The notes under the pieces were generated by a model, which did no database searches, was not told where the DNA came from, and worked only from the letters and a program-made list of their open reading frames with translations. From Burkholderia paludis (GTDB lineage Bacteria; Pseudomonadota; Gammaproteobacteria; Burkholderiales; Burkholderiaceae), in contig NZ_JPGL01000050.1 in assembly GCF_000732615.1 (NCBI RefSeq), positions 1 to 64,000 on the forward strand: DNA of 64,000 nucleotides. The letters run 5' to 3'. This document shows, piece after piece, positions 10,227-19,604 of the stretch (position 1 is its first letter; each line of letters starts with the position of its first letter). Position numbers and translations under genes: made by a program.

Positions 10227-11246
10227 TCAATGCCGCGCGCGGCGTTCGCGCAGGCGCGGATCGATGAGCAGGTAGAGCAGGTCGACGGCGGTGCTGAGCG
10301 CGACGTAGATCGCGGCCGACAGGATCGCGATCGCGAGGATCACCGGCATGTCCTTCGACAGCACCGCGTCGACGGTGATCTTGCCGAGGCCGGGCCGGCC
10401 GAACACCTGCTCGGTGATCACCGCGCCGCTCAGCAGGCCGCCGACGAGCCAGCCGGCGAGCGTGACGGCCGGCAGGGCCGCATGGCGCAGCGCGTGACGC
10501 ACGCGCAGCGCGAGCCCGCCGATGCCCCACGAGCGCACCGTCAGCGCATACGGCTCGTCGAGCGCGCGCTCGATGCCCTGGCGCAGCACGCGGCCGATCA
10601 CCGCGCCCTGCGCGAGCCCGAGCGACAGCGCCGGCAGCACGAGCGACGCGAAGCCGCGATCGCCGGCCACCGGGAACAGCTTCAGCGTGAAGCTGAACAC
10701 GAACAGCAGCATGATCCCGAGCCAGAACGACGGCGTCGACGCGAGTAGCAGCTCGACGCCGGATGCCGCGCGCCCGGCCCAGCGGCGCCCGGCCGTCAGC
10801 ACCGCGAGGCCGACCGCGAACACGAGCGTCACGACCAGCGCCGCGCCGGTCAGTTTCAGCGTCGGCCACAGCTGGCCGAGCACGAGCGGCGCGACGTCGG
10901 TGTTGAGGATGTACGAGCGGCCGAAGTCGCCGTGCAGCACCCGCCACAGGTAATGCAGGTACTGCAGCGGAAGCGGCTCGTCGAGCCCCCATTCCCGACG
11001 GATCGCGGCCTCGATCTGCGGCGTGCTCAACTGCTCGCCGATCAGGATGCTCACGATGTCGCCGGGCGCGAGATGCACGGCCGCGAACGACAGCGTGACC
11101 GCGGCCCACAGCACGAGCGCGCCGGTCGCAAGCCGCGTCGCGACCGGCGAGCGCAGCACGCGGCGCCACGCCGCGGGCGATGCCGGCGCCGGCTGCGCGG
11201 CGTCCTGGACGGAAGCGGAAACGGGAACGGCGCCCGGATGGTTCAT
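10227..11246 (-). CDS. ABC transporter permease, DppB/OppB type
   Basis: Protein of 339 residues. After a nonhomologous 35-residue N-terminus comes a membrane helix and the DppB pattern LAPGDIVSILIG, then the FGRSY motif and a BPD_transp_1 domain ending with TAVDLLYLLIDPRLR. A strong AGGAG precedes the ATG. It lies between the binding-protein gene (46 bases upstream) and the DppC gene. It belongs to the family 5 peptide/nickel/opine importers; the ligand cannot be read from sequence. Confidence 0.92.
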   Translation of the reverse strand: MNHPGAVPVSASVQDAAQPAPASPAAWRRVLRSPVATRLATGALVLWAAVTLSFAAVHLAPGDIVSILIGEQLSTPQIEAAIRREWGLDEPLPLQYLHYLWRVLHGDFGRSYILNTDVAPLVLGQLWPTLKLTGAALVVTLVFAVGLAVLTAGRRWAGRAASGVELLLASTPSFWLGIMLLFVFSFTLKLFPVAGDRGFASLVLPALSLGLAQGAVIGRVLRQGIERALDEPYALTVRSWGIGGLALRVRHALRHAALPAVTLAGWLVGGLLSGAVITEQVFGRPGLGKITVDAVLSKDMPVILAIAILSAAIYVALSTAVDLLYLLIDPRLRERRARH

Positions 11247-11292
11247 GATCGGTTTCTCCTGCCGGTGTCGCGCGCGGCGGCCCCGGCGTTGC

Positions 11293-12933
11293 TTACTTCT
11301 TCACCCACACGTCGTACGGGTTCTCGGGCATCTGCGCGAACGGGCGGAAGCGCAGGCCATGGACCGCCTTCGCGGCGGCGATCTGGTCCTCCGGCTCGTA
11401 CAGCGGCACCGCGTACGCCTGCTCGTTGATCGCGAAGTGCTGCAGCTCGCCGTACAGCTTCTTGCGCTCGGCCGCGCTCTGCGTGCGCGCGGCCGCCTGC
11501 AGCCAGCGCGTCAGTTCCGGCGCCGCCGCGCGGCTGTAGTTCAGCGCGCCGCCGCGATCGACCGGCAGGTAGTGGCCTTCGATGTCGATGCCGTCCGGCG
11601 GCGTGTTCGAATTCGCGATCGAGCCGAACTTGCCGCTCTTGCGCGCCTCGGCATACGTGCCGTCGTCGACGTACTGGATCTTCAGGTCGACGCCGAGCCG
11701 CTGCCGCGCCTGGGCCTGCAGCGCCTGCAGCAGCACGTCGCGCTGGTCGCGCACCGTTGCCTGCGCCTGGATCACCGCGATCGTCAGGCGTTCGCCGTTT
11801 TTCGTGCGGTAGCCGCCGCCGTCGCGCGCGCTCCAGCCGGCTTCGTCGAGCAGCTGGTTGGCGAGCTTCGGGTTGTTGCCGTAGGTCTTCTCGATGCGCG
11901 CGTCGTAGAGCGGATCGATCGGCGACGTGATCCCCCACGCGCGCGTGCGCTCGCCGCGATAGATCGACTGCACGATGCCGGTGGCGTCGAGCCCTTCGAG
12001 CAGCGCGCGGCGCACCTTCACGTCCTGGGTCGGGCCGTAGGCGACGTTCAGGAACAGCGAGTACGGTGTGCCGGTGTTCAGCGCGTGCTGGTACGTGAAG
12101 TCGGGGTTTCCTCGGATCAGCGCGGCGTCGTTGCCGGATACGCCCTCGATCACGTCGACCTGGCCGGACAGCAGCGCGCCGGTGCGCACCGACGATTCCG
12201 GCAGGAACCGGTAGACGATCCGGTCGAGATACGCGGGGCCCTGATGGCCGGCCGTCGGCGGCGCCCAGCGATAGTCGGGGTTCTTCGCGAACTCGATTTC
12301 CTGACCCTTCACGTAGCGGCGCAGGATGAACGGGCCGGTGCCGGCGATGTCGGGGCCGCCGGCTTTCACGCCGGGCCGGTCGAACGCGTTCGGCGACAGC
12401 AGCGCGAAGCGCCCGGCGAACGTCAGGAACGGCGTGTACGGCGCGTCGAGCGTGATCACGACGGTGCGCGCGTCCGGCGTCTTCACGTCCGCGACGTGCA
12501 GGATCTGCGCGGCGAGCTGGCTGCCGCCCGAGTACGCCGGGTTGCGCGCGTTCAGGAAATTGCGCGCGACGGCCTGCGCGTCGAGCGGCGCGCCGTCGCT
12601 GAACTTCACGCCGTCGCGCAGCGTGAACGTGTAGGTCCTGCCGTCGGCGGACACCTTGTAGCCGGTCGCGAGCCACGGCACGAAGCTGCCGTCGGGCCGC
12701 CGCGCGAGCAGGCTCTCGTAGACGTTGCGCAGCAGCAGTTCGACCTTGTCCTGGCCGTTCAATTGCGGATTCAGCGTGCGCGGCTCGGATTCGACGCCCC
12801 ACGTCAGCGTGCCGCCCGCGACGGGCGTGGTCTGCGCGAATGCCGCGGGCGGCAGCGCGAGCGCGATCAGCAGCGTGGCCGATGCCGTGCGGCGCGACGC
12901 GCGGCGAGCGAAATCCGGAAAAGCGAATGTCAT
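11293..12933 (-). CDS. ABC transporter substrate-binding protein (SBP family 5)
   Basis: Protein of 546 residues with a twin-Arg-poor Sec signal peptide (hydrophobic stretch LLIALALPPAAFA, cleavage expected after AFA near residue 33). It has the DppA/OppA-type periplasmic fold, including the GVESEPRTLNPQ and FTLRDGVKFSDG segments. It captures the substrate for the importer encoded downstream. An AAGGA site about ten bases ahead of the ATG supports this start. The presence of LLM monooxygenases on both sides points to an organosulfur or related small molecule rather than a nutritional peptide; that is inference. Confidence 0.92.
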   Translation of the reverse strand: MTFAFPDFARRASRRTASATLLIALALPPAAFAQTTPVAGGTLTWGVESEPRTLNPQLNGQDKVELLLRNVYESLLARRPDGSFVPWLATGYKVSADGRTYTFTLRDGVKFSDGAPLDAQAVARNFLNARNPAYSGGSQLAAQILHVADVKTPDARTVVITLDAPYTPFLTFAGRFALLSPNAFDRPGVKAGGPDIAGTGPFILRRYVKGQEIEFAKNPDYRWAPPTAGHQGPAYLDRIVYRFLPESSVRTGALLSGQVDVIEGVSGNDAALIRGNPDFTYQHALNTGTPYSLFLNVAYGPTQDVKVRRALLEGLDATGIVQSIYRGERTRAWGITSPIDPLYDARIEKTYGNNPKLANQLLDEAGWSARDGGGYRTKNGERLTIAVIQAQATVRDQRDVLLQALQAQARQRLGVDLKIQYVDDGTYAEARKSGKFGSIANSNTPPDGIDIEGHYLPVDRGGALNYSRAAAPELTRWLQAAARTQSAAERKKLYGELQHFAINEQAYAVPLYEPEDQIAAAKAVHGLRFRPFAQMPENPYDVWVKK

Positions 12934-13017
12934 GCGGGGCAGTCCTTCACGAGAGGCGTAGCGGGTGGAATACGGTATGGCGACCGGGTTCGGGAACGGG
13001 CCGGGAGGCGGCGCGCG

Positions 13018-13593
13018 TCACGCGCCGGCGGCGACGCGTTCGCCGTCCGGGGCGGCATCGGCCGCCGGCGGATCGGGGTAGAGCGCGGGGATCAGGATTT
13101 TCCGCAGCCACACGAGCGGCGTGCCCAGCGCGTTCGTCGAGCGGTCGAACGCGACGTAGCCGCGCTTCTCGTAGTACGGCTGCAGCCAAGGATGGCGGGT
13201 CGCGGTCGCGAGATAGGTCGCGGGCGCCTTGACCTGCTCCGTCAGGAACCGCGATTCGACGTGGTCGATCAGCGCCTGGCCGAGCCCCAGCCGCTTGAAC
13301 GCGGGCGCGACAGCGAACCAGTGCAGGAACGGATACGGCGTGCGATGACGTTCGCCGGACACCCACGGGAACCGCACGGTGAGCGTCGCCGCGAGCGCCG
13401 CGCGGCCGTCGGCGTCCGTGCGTTCCAGCACGAAGGTCGTCTCGCGCGCGACGGTCTGCGCGACGCGCTCGATCGGCGAGCGCGTGATCGTGAAGAGCAC
13501 GCCCTGCTGCTCGAGCGGCGCATACGCGTCCTGCAGCAACGCATAAAGGGCCGGCACGTCGTCGGCGCCGGCAACGCGGATCGCATCGGTCAT
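13018..13593 (-). CDS. GNAT-family N-acetyltransferase
   Basis: Protein of 191 residues with the GNAT layout: an N-terminal VPALYALLQDAYAPLE helix region, the central strand WFAVAPAFKRLGLGQALIDH carrying the acetyl-CoA loop (about 100-118), and a C-terminal YEKRGYVAFDR motif. It transfers an acyl group from CoA to an amine. Its ATG overlaps the stop of the upstream LLM gene by four bases, so the two are coupled. It may detoxify or trim an amine formed from the imported substrate. Confidence 0.85.
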   Translation of the reverse strand: MTDAIRVAGADDVPALYALLQDAYAPLEQQGVLFTITRSPIERVAQTVARETTFVLERTDADGRAALAATLTVRFPWVSGERHRTPYPFLHWFAVAPAFKRLGLGQALIDHVESRFLTEQVKAPATYLATATRHPWLQPYYEKRGYVAFDRSTNALGTPLVWLRKILIPALYPDPPAADAAPDGERVAAGA

Positions 13594-14726
13594 CGCGCGG
13601 CGCCTTCGAGGTCGGGTTGACGCGCGACGTCGATCGCGCGTGGCGTCGGTTCCGCTTCGCCGGCCGCGCGGCTGACGTCGCCGGCCGGTGAGCCGGCCAG
13701 CAGCCGCAGCGACGCAATCCGCGGCGCGGCGTCGGCGAGCGGCGTGTCGACGACGAATTCCGCGATGTCGTAGCGGCGATGCAGCGCGTCGAGTTCGCGC
13801 AGCACGTCGTCGCGCGTGCCGTGCACGATCCGCGTCTCGCGCGCATCGATGCGGTGCGGGCCGTTGCCCGCCTGGCGGATGTAGGCGTGCGCCTGTTCGA
13901 GGCTGCCGACGTTGACCGCCGGCGCATCGCCCACCTGCACGCGAAAGCCCTGATGGCCGCTCGCGAGCCGCGCGGCCGCGTCGCGCGTGGCGGCGACGAT
14001 CACGGAGACGGCGAGCAGCGGTGCGCGGCCGCCGGACGCACGGCGATACGTGTCGAGCGCCCGTTCCAGATCCGCGGTGGCGGCGTTGAGGTGGGCGGCG
14101 TAGACGAATGCCCAGCCGAGCTGCGCGGCCAGCGCGGCGCTGTCGGCGCTCGCGCCGAGCAGGAACGGTTGCGCGGCGGCGGGCGGCAGCGGTGTCGCGT
14201 GCAGCGTGGCGGCGTCGTGTCCCGCATCGTCCGGCGGCGCGCCGTCGCCCTGCAGATGGCGCTTCAATTCGGCCGCGAGTGCGGCGAACGACGCGCGCCG
14301 CGCCGGATCGTAGCCGGCCTGCAGCGCCTGCGTCGACAGCGGCAGCCCGCCCGGCGCCTTGCCGATGCCGAGATCGACGCGATCGGGCGCGAGCGTCGCG
14401 AGCAGGTTGAAGTTCTCGGCGATCTTGTACGGGCTGTAGTGCTGCAGCATCACGCCGCCCGATCCGACGCGAATCCGCCGCGTCCGGGCGAGCACGTGCG
14501 CGATCAGGATTTCCGGCGACGGGCAGGCGAGCGCGGCCGTGTTGTGATGCTCGGCGAGCCAGTAGCGGTGATAGCCCGCGTCGTCGGCGAAGCGCGCGAG
14601 CGACACGCTGCGCGCGAGTGCGTCGGCGGCGGTTTCGCCCGGTGCGACGGGGCTCTTGTCGAGCACGCTCAGACGGAACGGGAGGGCGGACAGTGCGGCA
14701 GCGGAATGAGGGGCGTCGGACGTCAT
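13590..14726 (-). CDS. LLM-class oxidoreductase, MsnO8 family
   Basis: Protein of 378 residues of the luciferase-like superfamily. The N-terminus LSVLDKSPV, then WLAEHHN near residue 60, RIRVGSGGVMLQHYSPYKIAE and DRVDLGIGKAPGG are the hallmarks of the MsnO8/YhbW-like branch. It probably uses FMNH2 supplied by a separate reductase. It heads the leftward gene set that continues with the acetyltransferase, binding protein and transporter. It is divergent from the LLM gene at 15038, sharing a 255-base control region. Confidence 0.87.
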   Translation of the reverse strand: MTSDAPHSAAALSALPFRLSVLDKSPVAPGETAADALARSVSLARFADDAGYHRYWLAEHHNTAALACPSPEILIAHVLARTRRIRVGSGGVMLQHYSPYKIAENFNLLATLAPDRVDLGIGKAPGGLPLSTQALQAGYDPARRASFAALAAELKRHLQGDGAPPDDAGHDAATLHATPLPPAAAQPFLLGASADSAALAAQLGWAFVYAAHLNAATADLERALDTYRRASGGRAPLLAVSVIVAATRDAAARLASGHQGFRVQVGDAPAVNVGSLEQAHAYIRQAGNGPHRIDARETRIVHGTRDDVLRELDALHRRYDIAEFVVDTPLADAAPRIASLRLLAGSPAGDVSRAAGEAEPTPRAIDVARQPDLEGAAR

Positions 14727-14822
14727 GAGGAGGCGATCGGCGCAGGTCGCCGCGGCACGATCAACAGGTTAGGCATGCCGGATTATTTTGCGTCGCCGTT
14801 CGCACGGTCAAACAATCAAGAA

Positions 14823-14846
14823 GAATATCGAAAGCCGAAAATATTC
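14823..14846. promoter_or_regulatory. inverted repeat GAATAT-N12-ATATTC in a divergent promoter
   Basis: Perfect 6-bp arms (14823-14828 and 14841-14846) lie in the AT-rich part of the region between the leftward MsnO8-type gene and the rightward leader/LLM genes. The spacing resembles LysR-type binding sites. Sulfur-utilisation genes in Burkholderia are commonly under CysB/SsuR-like LysR control, so this is a reasonable operator candidate, but no regulator gene is adjacent. Confidence 0.4.
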
Positions 14847-14981
14847 GTTCCGGCCCATAGGGGGCCCCGCGTTATCGTGGGTGGCTGCGCGCACCGCGGC
14901 GTGCGCATGGACCTTGCCGGACGCCCGGCGCGCGACCGTCTGCCGGCGCGCGGCGACCGACCGGAAACATCAGGAGCACGG

Positions 14982-15041
14982 ATGAATCAGCGAAACGCTT
15001 CAATCGACCGACACGCGGCCCTTGCGGGAGCCGCATCATGA
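14982..15041 (+). CDS. 19-codon leader ORF coupled to an LLM monooxygenase
   Basis: A short frame of 19 codons, peptide MNQRNASIDRHAALAGAAS, is preceded by a strong AGGAG five bases before its ATG. Its TGA overlaps the ATG of the downstream LLM gene in an ATGA junction at 15038-15041. The downstream gene has no independent strong ribosome site, so ribosomes finishing the leader probably initiate the LLM protein. The role could be simple coupling or a regulatory leader peptide. No similarity is recognised. Confidence 0.6.
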   Translation: MNQRNASIDRHAALAGAAS

Positions 15042-16345
15042 GCGGCGCCCGCAGGCGGCTGAAGACGCTCGTCGGCGCGGCGAGCGTGCTGTATGCGCCG
15101 GGCGACGCGGATGCCGCGCAAGGCGTCCGTCGCGCGGCGGCGCTCGCGCGCAAGGCGGAAGCCGAGAAGATCACCGGCCTGTTCACGGCCGACCTGCTGC
15201 AGGCCGATCCGGCCGGGCTCGCCGGCAGCACCGGCAGCCAGGAGCCGATCGTCGCGCTGGCCGCGCTGAGTCAGGCGACTTCGGCGATCGGGCTCGTCGC
15301 GACGGTGTCGACGACCTATCACCACCCGTACAACCTCGCGCGGCTGATCGGCACGCTCGATCACGTGAGCGGCGGTCGCGCCGCATGGAACGCGGTGACG
15401 TCGTCGGTCGGCGAGGAAAACTTCGGCGACGCCGCGCTGCCCGACCCGGAGCAGCGCTATGCGCGGGCCGCCGAATTCGTCGAGGTCGTCAACGCGCTGT
15501 TCGACGCGAACGATCCCGGCGCCGCACGGCGCACGGCGAGCGGCGGCGTGTCGGTCGATCCGCTCAAGCTCGGGGCGATCGGCTACCACGGCGCGCACTT
15601 CCAGGTGCAGGGGCCGCTGAACGTGCCGCCTTCGCCGCAACGGCGCCCCGTGCAGTTCCAGGCGGGACAGTCGGCGAGCGGCGTGACGCTCGGCGCGCGG
15701 TTCGCGGAAGTGGTCTACACGTCGCAGCCGACGCTCGACGACGCGCGCGCGTTCGTCGCCGAACTGCACCGGCAGGCGGCGGCGTTCGGCCGCGCCGGGC
15801 GGCTGCCGTTCGTGATGAACTCGTTCCATTCGGTGATCGGCGAATCCGATGCCGACGTCGCGCGGCGGCTGCGCGACAAGCACGAACGCATCGACTACGA
15901 GCAGGGCCGGCTGAAGCTGGCCGACATGCTCGGCGGCGGCGTCGACCTGCGCGACCTGCCGCTCGACCAGCCGTTGCCGGGATCGCTGCTGCCGGCGATC
16001 GACAGCGTGCATCGCCGGCGCGGCCGTGTCGCGATCTTCGTCGGCTATGCGCGGCAGCGGCTGACGCTGCGCGAGCTGATCGTCCGCGCGCAGGAGACCG
16101 GCCACTGGTTCGTTGCGGGCACGCCCGAACAGCTCGCCGATGCGATCGAAACGCGCTATCGCGCGGGGCTCGTCGACGTGCTGTCGTTGCACGGGCTCGG
16201 CCAGCCGGACCAGGAGGATCTGCTGCTCAACGGGTTGCTGCCGGAGTTGCGCCGGCGCAATCTGCTCGACACGGATTATCCGGGCGACGATTTCCGCGCG
16301 AACCTGGAACTGCCCGCATTGCGGCGCGAGTCGTTAGCGGCGTGA
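15038..16345 (+). CDS. LLM-class FMN-dependent monooxygenase (NtaA/SnaA/DszA type)
   Basis: Protein of 435 residues, paralogous to the one at 6302-7636. Visible marks are AEKITGLFTADLLQ near residue 45, GLVATVSTTYHHPYNLARL, SGGRAAWNAVTS and the C-terminal AGTPEQLADAIE segment. The N-terminus lacks the usual LG...G start, and KTLVGAASVLYAPG replaces it. It is likely one half of a two-component flavin monooxygenase acting on a sulfur- or nitrogen-containing compound. It is transcribed divergently from the transporter set, with its start overlapping the leader ORF. Confidence 0.9.
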   Translation: MSGARRRLKTLVGAASVLYAPGDADAAQGVRRAAALARKAEAEKITGLFTADLLQADPAGLAGSTGSQEPIVALAALSQATSAIGLVATVSTTYHHPYNLARLIGTLDHVSGGRAAWNAVTSSVGEENFGDAALPDPEQRYARAAEFVEVVNALFDANDPGAARRTASGGVSVDPLKLGAIGYHGAHFQVQGPLNVPPSPQRRPVQFQAGQSASGVTLGARFAEVVYTSQPTLDDARAFVAELHRQAAAFGRAGRLPFVMNSFHSVIGESDADVARRLRDKHERIDYEQGRLKLADMLGGGVDLRDLPLDQPLPGSLLPAIDSVHRRRGRVAIFVGYARQRLTLRELIVRAQETGHWFVAGTPEQLADAIETRYRAGLVDVLSLHGLGQPDQEDLLLNGLLPELRRRNLLDTDYPGDDFRANLELPALRRESLAA

Positions 16346-16369
16346 GCGTGTGAGGTCCGCGTCGCGCGG

Positions 16370-16864
16370 TTACGTGTTGCCGGTATCGGGGTTCCAGCGG
16401 GGAACCGGCCGGTAGGGGGACAACCCGGTGCCGTCGTCCATGCCGACGATTTCGTTTCCAAGGCATTCGATCAGCGCGACCAGACTTCCCGTTCCGCCAT
16501 ACGGATACGCGAATGGATGGAACGAGAGGGCGGGATGTGCGTCATCGCCGGTGACGCCCCCGATCTCGTATTCTCCGTTTGCCAGCGCGTCCACGAACGA
16601 ACCGAAGTCCCACGGAGGCTGCGGCATGTCCGCCGAGTGGCGTTGCGGCAGCGGCGTGGCGAACCAGAGTGCGTTGTACCGCTTCATCTCCTCCGCGGTC
16701 AGCTTGCGGAAATACGCGCGTTGCGCCGGGGTGAAGCACGACTCGACGTCGGCCTCGTCGAGCGCGCCGCGTCGTTGCATGTCGGCGAGGCGTGCGACGC
16801 AATCGCGCGTGTTCGGCAGGGACGCCGGGTTTCGCGGCCTGAACAGGATGTAACAGTCTTGCAT
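16370..16864 (-). CDS. hypothetical protein, 164 residues
   Basis: I do not recognise the family. The protein is acidic to neutral with no signal peptide or membrane segment. It contains a Cys-rich start (MQDCYILF), a helical AYFRKLTAEEMKRYNALWF stretch in the middle, and a C-terminal half rich in Gly/Pro/Tyr (PFAYPYGGTGSLVALIECLG). Codon use fits a real gene, whereas the overlapping frames look like shadows. It is convergent with the LLM gene, 24 bases away, and stands alone. Confidence 0.6.
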   Translation of the reverse strand: MQDCYILFRPRNPASLPNTRDCVARLADMQRRGALDEADVESCFTPAQRAYFRKLTAEEMKRYNALWFATPLPQRHSADMPQPPWDFGSFVDALANGEYEIGGVTGDDAHPALSFHPFAYPYGGTGSLVALIECLGNEIVGMDDGTGLSPYRPVPRWNPDTGNT

Positions 16865-17272
16865 GCAGATTCCGGTGGGGGATCGATATGGGCCGATTCA
16901 GCGGTCCGGTCTTGAACCGGGGTGCGTTGCATTCCCTTCCCGGACCGCGAACCGGGCGCGGCGTAATCGTAGCGCCGTATCGGGGAGCGAGTGTCCGTCG
17001 TCGAGCACTCTTTTGGCGTCGGTCCGGCGTCCGGGCGGGGTGACGCCGGTTCTGCCTCCCGGGCCGGATCGCGCGGCCTTGCCTGCATTGGCCCACGGCA
17101 CGGCCGCGAGTCAAAGTTAAATGAATCGTGACCCCTTGCCGCCGCAAAATTCTGCACAATGGCAGCAACGCGGCCCGTTGCCGCGATTCGCCCCGGCGAA
17201 CCCGGCCAGCCGGCCCGGGGCCGGCCCGAACCGTCATTGCGCATCGGCACCGACGTGCCGCCGCCCACCGCC
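16865..17272. other. 408-base intergenic region before a two-component operon
   Basis: This is the divergent gap between the hypothetical gene and the response regulator. An AT-richer stretch at about 17110-17160 (AAAGTTAAATGAATCG) is the best place for the rightward promoter. No convincing gene, repeat or RNA is seen. The regulator frame stays open up to 17159, but no ribosome site supports starting there. Confidence 0.4.
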
Positions 17273-17992
17273 ATGGACCAACCGAAACGCATCCTGATCG
17301 TCGAGGACGACGCCGACATCGCCGACGTGCTGAGCCTGCACCTGCGCGACGAGCGCTACGAGGTCGTGCACAGCGCGGATGGCGCGGAAGGGCTGCGCCT
17401 GCTCGAACAGGGCGGCTGGGATGCGCTGATCCTCGACCTGATGCTGCCGGGCGTCGACGGCCTCGAGATCTGCCGGCGCGCGCGCGCGATGACGCGCTAC
17501 ACGCCGATCATCATCACGAGCGCGCGCTCGAGCGAGGTGCACCGGATCCTCGGTCTCGAACTCGGCGCCGACGACTACCTGGCGAAGCCGTTCTCGGTGC
17601 TCGAACTCGTCGCGCGCGTGAAGGCGCTGCTGCGGCGCGTCGACGCGCTCGCCCGTGATTCGCGGATCGACGCGGGCACGCTCGACGTCGCGGGGCTGGC
17701 GATCGACCCGATCGCGCGCGAGGCGAGCGTGGACGGTGCGCGCATCGACCTCACGCCGCGCGAATTCGACCTGCTGTATTTCTTCGCGCGCCATCCGGGC
17801 AAGGTGTTCTCGCGGATGGACCTGCTCAACGCGGTGTGGGGCTACCGGCACGAAGGCTACGAACACACGGTCAACACCCACATCAACCGGCTGCGCGCGA
17901 AGATCGAGGCCGATCCGGCCGAGCCCGTGCGGATCCTCACCGTGTGGGGGCGCGGCTACAAGCTCGCCGCGCCGGGCCAGCGGGACGCATGA
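17273..17992 (+). CDS. OmpR-family response regulator
   Basis: Protein of 239 residues: a receiver domain at 6-120 with acidic pair EDD near 11-13, phospho-acceptor Asp55 (LILDLMLPG) and the KPF lysine near 104, followed by a winged-helix DNA-binding domain (about 135-235) with LTPREFDLL and the recognition region HTVNTHINRLRAKIE. It controls transcription on phosphorylation by the adjacent kinase. Its TGA overlaps the kinase ATG (ATGA at 17989-17992). The stimulus is unknown. Confidence 0.95.
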   Translation: MDQPKRILIVEDDADIADVLSLHLRDERYEVVHSADGAEGLRLLEQGGWDALILDLMLPGVDGLEICRRARAMTRYTPIIITSARSSEVHRILGLELGADDYLAKPFSVLELVARVKALLRRVDALARDSRIDAGTLDVAGLAIDPIAREASVDGARIDLTPREFDLLYFFARHPGKVFSRMDLLNAVWGYRHEGYEHTVNTHINRLRAKIEADPAEPVRILTVWGRGYKLAAPGQRDA

Positions 17993-19500
17993 TGAAGCTC
18001 ACCCTCACCCAGCGGCTGTCGCTGGTGTTCTCGATCCTGCTGCTCGCGTGCTCCGGCGCGTCCGCGTGGCTGCAGATCCGCGCGAACGGCATGCGCGAGC
18101 AGGAGGTCGTGCAGGGGCTGTCGCGCGACCTGGCGGCGAACATCGTCAACAGCGTCACGCACGGCACGCCGCTGACCGACGCGAACGGGCTGCGCCCGGA
18201 TGCCGTGCGCACGCTGTTCGGCCAGTTGATGGGCGTCAACCCGAGCGTCGAGGTGTACCTGCTCGACAACGCGGGGCGCATCCGGGGCGACGATGCGCCG
18301 CCCGGCCACGTGAAGCGCGAGCGCGTCGATCTCGCGCCGGTGCAGCGCTTCATCGCGGGCGAGCCGCTGCCGATCCTCGGCGACGATCCGCGCAGCCCCG
18401 ACGCGCGCAAGGTGTTCAGCGCGGCGCCGCTGCAACGCGCGGGGCAGCCGCCGTCGGGCTACATCTACGTGGTGCTGCTCGGCGAGGCGCACGACCGGCT
18501 GGCCGCGCGCGTCGACGCCGGCAACGTGTTGCGCACGACGCTGTGGTCGATGGCGCTCGTCGCATTGCTCGGCCTGCTCGCGGGCCTCACCGCGTTCAGC
18601 TTCATCACGCGCCCGCTGCGCCGGCTGACGGACGCGATGCGCCGCTTCGACGCGAACGGCGCGCCCGACACGCAGCCGCCGGTGCCGCGCTCGCCGCCCG
18701 GCCGGCGCGGCGACGATATCGTGGTGCTCGAATCCGCGTTCGCGCAGATGGCCGACCGGATCGGCGACCAGTGGCGCGCGCTGACGCGCCAGGACCAGCA
18801 GCGGCGCGAGCTGATCACGAACATCTCGCACGACCTGCGCACGCCGCTCACGTCGCTGCACGGCTATCTGGAAACGCTGTCGCTGAAGTCCGACACGCTC
18901 GCCGAGGACGAACGGCGGCGCTACCTGTCGATCGCGCTCGCGCAGAGCGCAAAGGTCGGCCGGCTCGCGCAGGCGCTGTTCGAGCTTGCACGGCTCGAAT
19001 CGGGCGGCGTGCAGGCCGAGCGCGAGCCGTTCTCGCTGGTCGATCTCGTGCAGGACGTGTTCCAGAAATTCGAGCTGACCGCGCAGGCGCGGGAGGTCGT
19101 GCTGCATGCGCGGATCCCGCCGCGCGTGCCGGTCGTGTCGGCCGATCTCGGGATGATCGAGCGCGTGCTGACCAACCTGCTCGACAACGCGCTGCGGCAC
19201 ACGCCCGCGCACGGCGAGGTCGAGATCGCGCTGGAGCCGCGCGGCGGCTATGTGGTCGTGACGGTGTCGGATACCGGGGAGGGCATCCCGGCGGCGCGGC
19301 GCGAAGGGCTGTTCCAGCGCCCGCAGCGGCCGATGAGCGGCGCCGCGGTGACGAGCGGCGGGCTCGGGTTGCTGATCGTGCACCGGATGCTGGCGCTCAA
19401 CGGCAGCCGTATCCGGCTGGTCGACCGGGCCGGGCGCGGCGCGGTGTTCGAGTTCGCGCTGCCGGTCGTGGCGCCGGCGGGCGGCGACGGCGCGCGCTGA
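17989..19500 (+). CDS. membrane sensor histidine kinase
   Basis: Protein of 503 residues: membrane helix at about 9-27, a periplasmic sensor of roughly 150 residues, a second helix at about 188-208, and HAMP-like FITRPLRRLTDAMRRF. The H-box NISHDLRTPLTSL has His281, and the catalytic domain shows an N-box (LLDNALRH), G1 (SDTGEGIP) and a GLGL G2 box. The region between G1 and G2 is short and lacks the usual FERFYR pattern (FQRPQRP instead). It autophosphorylates and should pass phosphate to Asp55 of the coupled regulator. Confidence 0.94.
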   Translation: MMKLTLTQRLSLVFSILLLACSGASAWLQIRANGMREQEVVQGLSRDLAANIVNSVTHGTPLTDANGLRPDAVRTLFGQLMGVNPSVEVYLLDNAGRIRGDDAPPGHVKRERVDLAPVQRFIAGEPLPILGDDPRSPDARKVFSAAPLQRAGQPPSGYIYVVLLGEAHDRLAARVDAGNVLRTTLWSMALVALLGLLAGLTAFSFITRPLRRLTDAMRRFDANGAPDTQPPVPRSPPGRRGDDIVVLESAFAQMADRIGDQWRALTRQDQQRRELITNISHDLRTPLTSLHGYLETLSLKSDTLAEDERRRYLSIALAQSAKVGRLAQALFELARLESGGVQAEREPFSLVDLVQDVFQKFELTAQAREVVLHARIPPRVPVVSADLGMIERVLTNLLDNALRHTPAHGEVEIALEPRGGYVVVTVSDTGEGIPAARREGLFQRPQRPMSGAAVTSGGLGLLIVHRMLALNGSRIRLVDRAGRGAVFEFALPVVAPAGGDGAR

Positions 19501-19604
19501 GCCGCGCGGCGCGGGAAATATTTAATGGGGCGCGAACCAGATGGCCGCGTGCGGCCCTCTTGGCGGGCGAGAGGACTTCTCTCGACAACCTGAAGAGGCT
19601 CCCG

